Below are positions 31,128-35,064 of a stretch of DNA of 35,064 nt, one piece after another; within the stretch, counting starts at the first letter, position 1; the number at the start of each line of letters is the position of its first letter. Below the pieces are notes generated by a model. It was not told where the DNA came from. It did no database searches and worked only from the letters and a program-made list of their open reading frames with translations. The position numbers were made by a program, and so were the translations under genes. This stretch comes from Thermoleophilaceae bacterium (GTDB lineage Bacteria; Actinomycetota; Thermoleophilia; Solirubrobacterales; JACPNS01): NCBI GenBank assembly GCA_016463365.1, contig JAEMRJ010000010.1:1-35064 (forward strand). The letters run 5' to 3'.

Positions 31128-32150
31128 ATGACTCCGGTTCGCGTGGGAATCAACGGCTTCGGCAGAATGGGCAGGCTCGCGCTACGCGCTGGATGGGGTC
31201 GCACCGAGCTCGAGTTTGTCCACATCAACGAGCCGGCATGTCCGGCGGAGACGTCGGCGCATCTCCTGATGTTCGACTCCGTCCACGGTCGCTGGGGCCG
31301 TGAAGTGACGGGCGACGGGGAGGAGCTCGCAATCGATGGATCTGCGCTGAGCTACTCGACCGAGTCGTCGCCGTCGTGTGTGAACTGGGAGGAATCCGGC
31401 GTGGACATCGTGCTTGAGTGCTCCGGAAAGTTCCGCACGATCGAATCGCTACAGCCGCATCTCGAGCAGGGCTCGACGAAGGTGATCGTCGCCGCGCCGG
31501 TCAAGGACGCCGAAGCTCTGAACATCGTGGTCGGCGTCAACGACGAGCTCTACGACCCCGAGCGCCATCGCGTCCTCACGGCAGCATCCTGCACCACAAA
31601 CTGCCTCGCCCCGGTGGTGAAGGTGATCCACGAGGGCATCGGCATCGACCATGGATCGATCACGACTCTGCACGACCTGACCAACACCCAGACGATCGTC
31701 GACGCGCCGCACAAGGACCTGCGTCGCGCGCGGGCGGCGTCGATGTCGCTGATTCCGACCACGACCGGTTCGGCCACGGCGATCGGAATGATCTTCCCCG
31801 AGCTTCAGGGAAAGCTCGACGGCATCGCGGTGCGCGTTCCGCTGCTCAACGCGTCGCTCACGGACTGCGTCTTTGAAGTCACGCGCGAGACATCGGTCGA
31901 AGAAGTGAACGCCCTGCTGGCCGCGGCCGCTGCCGGGCCGCTTGAGGGCATCCTCGGCTACGAAGAGCGACCGCTGGTCTCAGTCGACTACCGCGACGAC
32001 CCTCGCTCATCGATCGTCGACGCGCTGTCAACGATGGTCACCGGCGGCACCCAGGTGAAGGTCCTCGCCTGGTACGACAACGAGTGGGGCTACGCCAACC
32101 GCCTCGTTGATCTGGCCGGCGCTGTCGGAGCGAGTCTGGTCACGGCGTGA
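31128..32150 (+). CDS. ArsJ-associated glyceraldehyde-3-phosphate dehydrogenase
   Basis: GAPDH of 340 residues. In the ArsJ pathway it uses arsenate in place of phosphate to make 1-arseno-3-phosphoglycerate, which ArsJ exports before it breaks down. The Rossmann motif is [10 protein letters not shown] (8-17), the nucleophile is C155 in ASCTTNC and the active-site histidine is H182 in [17 protein letters not shown] is at the C-terminus. The stretch around H182 ([10 protein letters not shown], not TTVHAYTNDQ) and INEP in the NAD region mark the ArsJ-linked branch rather than the glycolytic enzyme. It overlaps arsJ by four bases (GTGA) and follows the ArsR operator. Confidence 0.94.
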   Translation: MTPVRVGINGFGRMGRLALRAGWGRTELEFVHINEPACPAETSAHLLMFDSVHGRWGREVTGDGEELAIDGSALSYSTESSPSCVNWEESGVDIVLECSGKFRTIESLQPHLEQGSTKVIVAAPVKDAEALNIVVGVNDELYDPERHRVLTAASCTTNCLAPVVKVIHEGIGIDHGSITTLHDLTNTQTIVDAPHKDLRRARAASMSLIPTTTGSATAIGMIFPELQGKLDGIAVRVPLLNASLTDCVFEVTRETSVEEVNALLAAAAAGPLEGILGYEERPLVSVDYRDDPRSSIVDALSTMVTGGTQVKVLAWYDNEWGYANRLVDLAGAVGASLVTA

Positions 32151-33394
32151 AGTCCGCCGCGCGCTCGCTCGACCTGCGCAACTACATCCTCGTCACCGGC
32201 GCGTACTGGGCCGACACGATCGCCGACGGCGCCACGCGCGTTCTCGTTCTGTTCTATTTCTATGAGCGCGGCTACTCGCCGATCGAGGTCGCGCTGCTCT
32301 TCATCTTCTACGAAGTGTTCGGCATCGTCACCAACCTCGTCGGCGGTTGGGTGGCTGCCCGCTTCGGCCTGCGCACGACGCTGCTGATGGGGCTGGGGAC
32401 GCAGCTGGTTGCGCTCCTGATGCTCGCTCTGGTCCCGTCCGACTGGCTGGTCGTCGCCTGGGTGATGATCTCGCAGGCGCTGTCGGGAATCGCCAAGGAC
32501 CTCACGAAGATGAGCGCCAAGAGCGCGGTGAAACTCGTGGTTCCGGGGGATGATCCCGGCACGCTCTATCGCTGGGTCACGATCCTCACCGGCTCGAAGA
32601 ACGCACTGAAAGGCGTCGGATTTTTCGTCGGCGGGCTGCTGCTCACCACGATCGGGTTCCAGCCGGCGCTGATCGTGCTTGCGGTGATGATCGCGCTCGC
32701 GCTGATCGCGATCGCGATCCTGATGCGTGGCGACCTGGGCAGTCCAGATCGCGAAGCGAAGTTCAGCCAGATGTTCTCGAACAACCGCGCGGTCAATCTG
32801 CTGGCAGCCGCGCGGGTGCTGCTGTTCGCCTCGCGCGACGTCTGGTTCGTGGTCGCGCTGCCGGTCTACCTGCGGAGCGTGCTCGGGTGGTCCTTCTGGG
32901 AGGTCGGAACGTTCATGGCCGTGTGGGTGATCGGATACGGCATCGTGCAGGCTTCGGCGCCGCGCATCCTCGGCGGGCGGCATCCCGACGGCCGCATGGC
33001 GACCTGGCTCGCGTTCGCACTGGCGATCCTTCCTGCTGCGATCGCTCTCGCGCTGGCTTCCGGTGCCGATCCCACGATCACCCTGGTCGCCGGCCTGATC
33101 GTTTTCGGAGCTGTCTTCGCCCTCAACAGCGCAGTCCACTCGTTCTTGATCCTGCACTACGCCGATGGCGACAAAGTCGCGATGAACGTCGGCTTCTACT
33201 ACATGGCAAACGCCGCAGGACGATTGGCGGGCACGATCCTTTCGGGCGTGATCTACCAGCTCAGCGGGCTTGAGGCATGCCTGTGGGCGTCTGCCCTGAT
33301 GCTTGTCGGGGCGGGGGCCGTCTCGCTCGCGCTTCCCTCCGAACCCCGATCATCTGGACAACTGAACGGCTCGGCCGCCGGGACCTCGGATTAG
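32147..33394 (+). CDS. arsJ: Organoarsenical efflux MFS transporter ArsJ
   Basis: Major facilitator exporter of 415 residues with about 11-12 membrane segments. The N-terminus [30 protein letters not shown] and the loop [23 protein letters not shown] are typical of ArsJ. It exports 1-arseno-3-phosphoglycerate, which hydrolyses outside to arsenate, giving arsenate resistance without reduction to arsenite. The GTG start overlaps the GAPDH stop codon. Together with arsR this is a complete regulator-enzyme-exporter module; no arsC or arsB is seen nearby. The C-terminal 20 residues are Ser/Gly-rich and variable. Confidence 0.94.
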   Translation: MKSAARSLDLRNYILVTGAYWADTIADGATRVLVLFYFYERGYSPIEVALLFIFYEVFGIVTNLVGGWVAARFGLRTTLLMGLGTQLVALLMLALVPSDWLVVAWVMISQALSGIAKDLTKMSAKSAVKLVVPGDDPGTLYRWVTILTGSKNALKGVGFFVGGLLLTTIGFQPALIVLAVMIALALIAIAILMRGDLGSPDREAKFSQMFSNNRAVNLLAAARVLLFASRDVWFVVALPVYLRSVLGWSFWEVGTFMAVWVIGYGIVQASAPRILGGRHPDGRMATWLAFALAILPAAIALALASGADPTITLVAGLIVFGAVFALNSAVHSFLILHYADGDKVAMNVGFYYMANAAGRLAGTILSGVIYQLSGLEACLWASALMLVGAGAVSLALPSEPRSSGQLNGSAAGTSD

Positions 33395-33525
33395 ACTCGC
33401 CCAGCGAGGGAACGGTCTGCCTCTCGAGGCGGCAACGCGGTGGCAACACTGAAAGTTCCGAGTCACAGACCACCTCTCAATCCCTGAATTGCAGGACATC
33501 AGACAAGAGAGGAAAAAATCGGACC
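33395..33525 (+). promoter_or_regulatory. clpP leader region with two small palindromes
   Basis: The 131-base gap after arsJ holds CTCGC-CCA-GCGAG (33396-33408), directly after the arsJ stop codon, and GCCTC-TC-GAGGC (33419-33430). Each could be a short hairpin or operator. AGAGAGG (33506-33512) is the likely clpP ribosome binding site, about 13 bases from the ATG. The first palindrome does not match the spacing of the ClgR box. No confident -35/-10 pair is seen. Confidence 0.35.
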
Positions 33526-34110
33526 ATGTCACCACTAGTTCCTATGGTCGTTGAGCAGACTTCCCGCGGGGAGCGCGCCTTCGACATCTACAGCCGCCTG
33601 CTCGACGAGCGCATCATTTTTCTCGGCACTCCTGTCACTGACGACATCGCCAACCTGATTGTCGCCCAGCTGATCCACCTTGAAGCAGACGATCCCGACA
33701 AGGACATCTCGCTCTACATCAACTCGCCGGGCGGTTCTGTCTACGCCGGCATGGCGATCTACGACACGATGCAGTACATCAAGCCCGACGTGCAGACGAT
33801 CTGCGCGGGCGTCGCAATGTCGATGGGCGCGATGCTGCTCTCGGGCGGCACCAAAGGCAAGCGCATGGCTCTCAAGCACAGCCGCATCCTGATCCACCAG
33901 GTCAGCAGCGGCTTCCAGGGTCAGGCAACCGACATCGAGATCCACGCCAAGGAAGTCATCGACCTGCGCAAGCGCATGGACGAGCTTCTCGCTGACAACA
34001 CCGGTCAGCCGCTTGAAAAGGTCGCTCAGGACACCGAGCGCGACTACTTCATGTCGTCTGAAGAGGCAAAGACCTACGGCCTCATCGACCGTGTGTTGGA
34101 GAAGCGCTAG
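33526..34110 (+). CDS. clpP: ATP-dependent Clp protease proteolytic subunit
   Basis: Serine protease of 194 residues forming the double-ring chamber that degrades proteins unfolded by ClpX. The catalytic triad is S99 ([13 protein letters not shown]), H124 ([17 protein letters not shown]) and D173 ([12 protein letters not shown]). The N-terminal segment [34 protein letters not shown] matches mature ClpP. The ATG at 33526 is preceded by AGAGAGG; ATG 33544 is possible. ClpX follows 46 bases downstream, presumably in the same transcript. Only one clpP copy is seen, while many actinobacteria carry two adjacent copies. Confidence 0.96.
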   Translation: MSPLVPMVVEQTSRGERAFDIYSRLLDERIIFLGTPVTDDIANLIVAQLIHLEADDPDKDISLYINSPGGSVYAGMAIYDTMQYIKPDVQTICAGVAMSMGAMLLSGGTKGKRMALKHSRILIHQVSSGFQGQATDIEIHAKEVIDLRKRMDELLADNTGQPLEKVAQDTERDYFMSSEEAKTYGLIDRVLEKR

Positions 34111-34156
34111 AGCAATGTGGCAACCCACGCGGAATGCCGATAGCTTGAGGTAATCG

Positions 34157-35064
34157 ATGGCGCGCCCTACTGATCAGAACGAACAACTGCTCTGCTCTTT
34201 CTGCGGAAAGTCGCAGCGGCAGGTCAAAAAGCTGATCGCCGGCCCGGGCGTGTACATCTGCGACGAGTGCATCGACCTCTGCAACGAGATCATCGATGAA
34301 GAGCTCGCCGCGCCGGCGACGCTCGACGTCGCCAACATCCCCAAGCCGGCAGAGATCAACTCCGCGCTCGACGAGTATGTGATCGGCCAGGAAACTGCCA
34401 AGCGCACGCTCTCCGTGGCCGTCTACAACCACTACAAGCGCGTGCAGATGATGCAGGGCGCCGAAGAAGACGTCGAGGTCCAGAAGAGCAACATCCTGCT
34501 GCTCGGACCGACCGGCTGCGGCAAGACGCTGCTCGCGCAGACGCTTGCCCGCGTCCTGAACGTTCCGTTTGCGATTGCAGACGCCACTGCGCTGACGGAA
34601 GCCGGCTACGTCGGCGAAGACGTCGAGAACATTCTGCTCAAGCTGATCCAGTCGGCCGACTACGACGTCAAGCGCGCCGAGACCGGCATCGTCTACATCG
34701 ACGAGGTCGACAAGATCGCGCGCAAGGCCGACAACCCTTCGATCACCCGTGATGTCTCGGGCGAAGGCGTCCAGCAGGCCTTGCTGAAGATCCTCGAAGG
34801 CACGGTCGCATCTGTGCCGCCGCAGGGCGGACGCAAGCACCCGCACCAGGAACTGCTCACCATCGACACATCCAACGTGCTGTTCATCTGCGGAGGGGCC
34901 TTCGCGGGTCTCGACAAGGTGATCGGCAAGCGTGTCGGCTACAAGGGTCTGGGCTTTGGCGCCGATGTCAAATCACGCCGCGAGCAGGACCCGGGCGAGA
35001 TTTTTGAGAAGACGCTGCCCGAGGACCTGATCAACTACGGCCTGATCCCCGAGTTCATCGGTCG
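34157..35064 (+). CDS. clpX: ATP-dependent Clp protease ATP-binding subunit ClpX (3' end beyond window)
   Basis: AAA+ unfoldase that feeds ClpP; 302 codons are present and the frame is open at the edge. The zinc-binding domain has C13, C16, C35 and C38 ([20 protein letters not shown]). Walker A is GPTGCGKT at 117-124 and Walker B is VYIDEVDKI at about 179-187. [18 protein letters not shown] is the conserved pore/sensor region and the sequence ends at the IPEFIGR motif. About 110-120 residues should follow outside the window. The ATG at 34157 has GAGG eight bases ahead. Confidence 0.96.
   Translation, partial: MARPTDQNEQLLCSFCGKSQRQVKKLIAGPGVYICDECIDLCNEIIDEELAAPATLDVANIPKPAEINSALDEYVIGQETAKRTLSVAVYNHYKRVQMMQGAEEDVEVQKSNILLLGPTGCGKTLLAQTLARVLNVPFAIADATALTEAGYVGEDVENILLKLIQSADYDVKRAETGIVYIDEVDKIARKADNPSITRDVSGEGVQQALLKILEGTVASVPPQGGRKHPHQELLTIDTSNVLFICGGAFAGLDKVIGKRVGYKGLGFGADVKSRREQDPGEIFEKTLPEDLINYGLIPEFIG

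Noticed and set aside
32090..33157. Open frame of 355 codons on the minus strand opposite arsJ
   Set aside because: Low-complexity Arg/Asp/Glu/Gln/His-rich sequence typical of the reverse complement of membrane-protein genes; arsJ is well supported.
33396..33408. ClgR-type operator upstream of clpP
   Set aside because: The palindrome CTCGC-CCA-GCGAG has three central bases, while the published ClgR box has five between its CGC and GCG; kept only as an unassigned palindrome.

Overview
This is a GC-rich, very densely packed bacterial chromosome segment. I infer an actinobacterium, probably of the Thermoleophilia/Solirubrobacterales type. The reasons are the GC-biased third positions, the many GTG starts, start codons only about 6-12 bases after a -10 box, secreted proteins ending in short basic tails, a collagen-like triplet insert in a phosphoesterase, and the TetR, acyl-CoA and ArsJ gene content. 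The assignment is not proven. No phage, transposon or CRISPR array is visible.

Layout. 1-3425 (minus): the end of a MacB/FtsX-type ABC exporter, a PLP amino-acid decarboxylase with no standard start codon, and a small thiamine-binding-family protein. 3446-8533 (minus): aldehyde dehydrogenase, a large hairpin, then a compact acyl-CoA dehydrogenase / enoyl-CoA hydratase / 3-hydroxyacyl-CoA dehydrogenase operon; a thiolase follows at 16000-17220. 8567-15972: a phosphate block. pstS is divergent from pstC-pstA-pstB. Next come three zinc-ribbon proteins, one of them fused to a membrane-anchored phosphoesterase with a collagen-like insert, and then a PhoB-like DNA-binding protein with no receiver domain. 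11-base-spaced GTTCAC-like repeats occur at three promoters of this block.

17248-23546: small Rossmann-like and zinc-ribbon proteins, a Nudix CoA pyrophosphatase with an OsmC protein, a cobalamin adenosyltransferase divergent from a TetR regulator and a luciferase-like/SCP2 protein, a BASS-family transporter whose start lies just after tRNA-Arg(UCU), a secreted metallophosphoesterase and tRNA-His(GUG). 23585-29127: a secreted beta-helix/PKD protein divergent from a TetR regulator, a membrane spermidine-synthase-like protein, and a yceI / FMN-reductase pair behind two identical palindromes 30 bases apart.

29289-35064: trigger factor (tig), clpP and clpX (cut by the window end). An arsenate-resistance module (arsR, a dedicated GAPDH and the ArsJ exporter) sits between tig and clpP. 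Established work on ArsJ shows that GAPDH makes 1-arseno-3-phosphoglycerate, which ArsJ exports.

The strongest candidate for something new is the phosphate block: a possible Pho regulon with an orphan receiver-less PhoB-like protein and a family of membrane zinc-ribbon proteins around a collagen-insert phosphoesterase.
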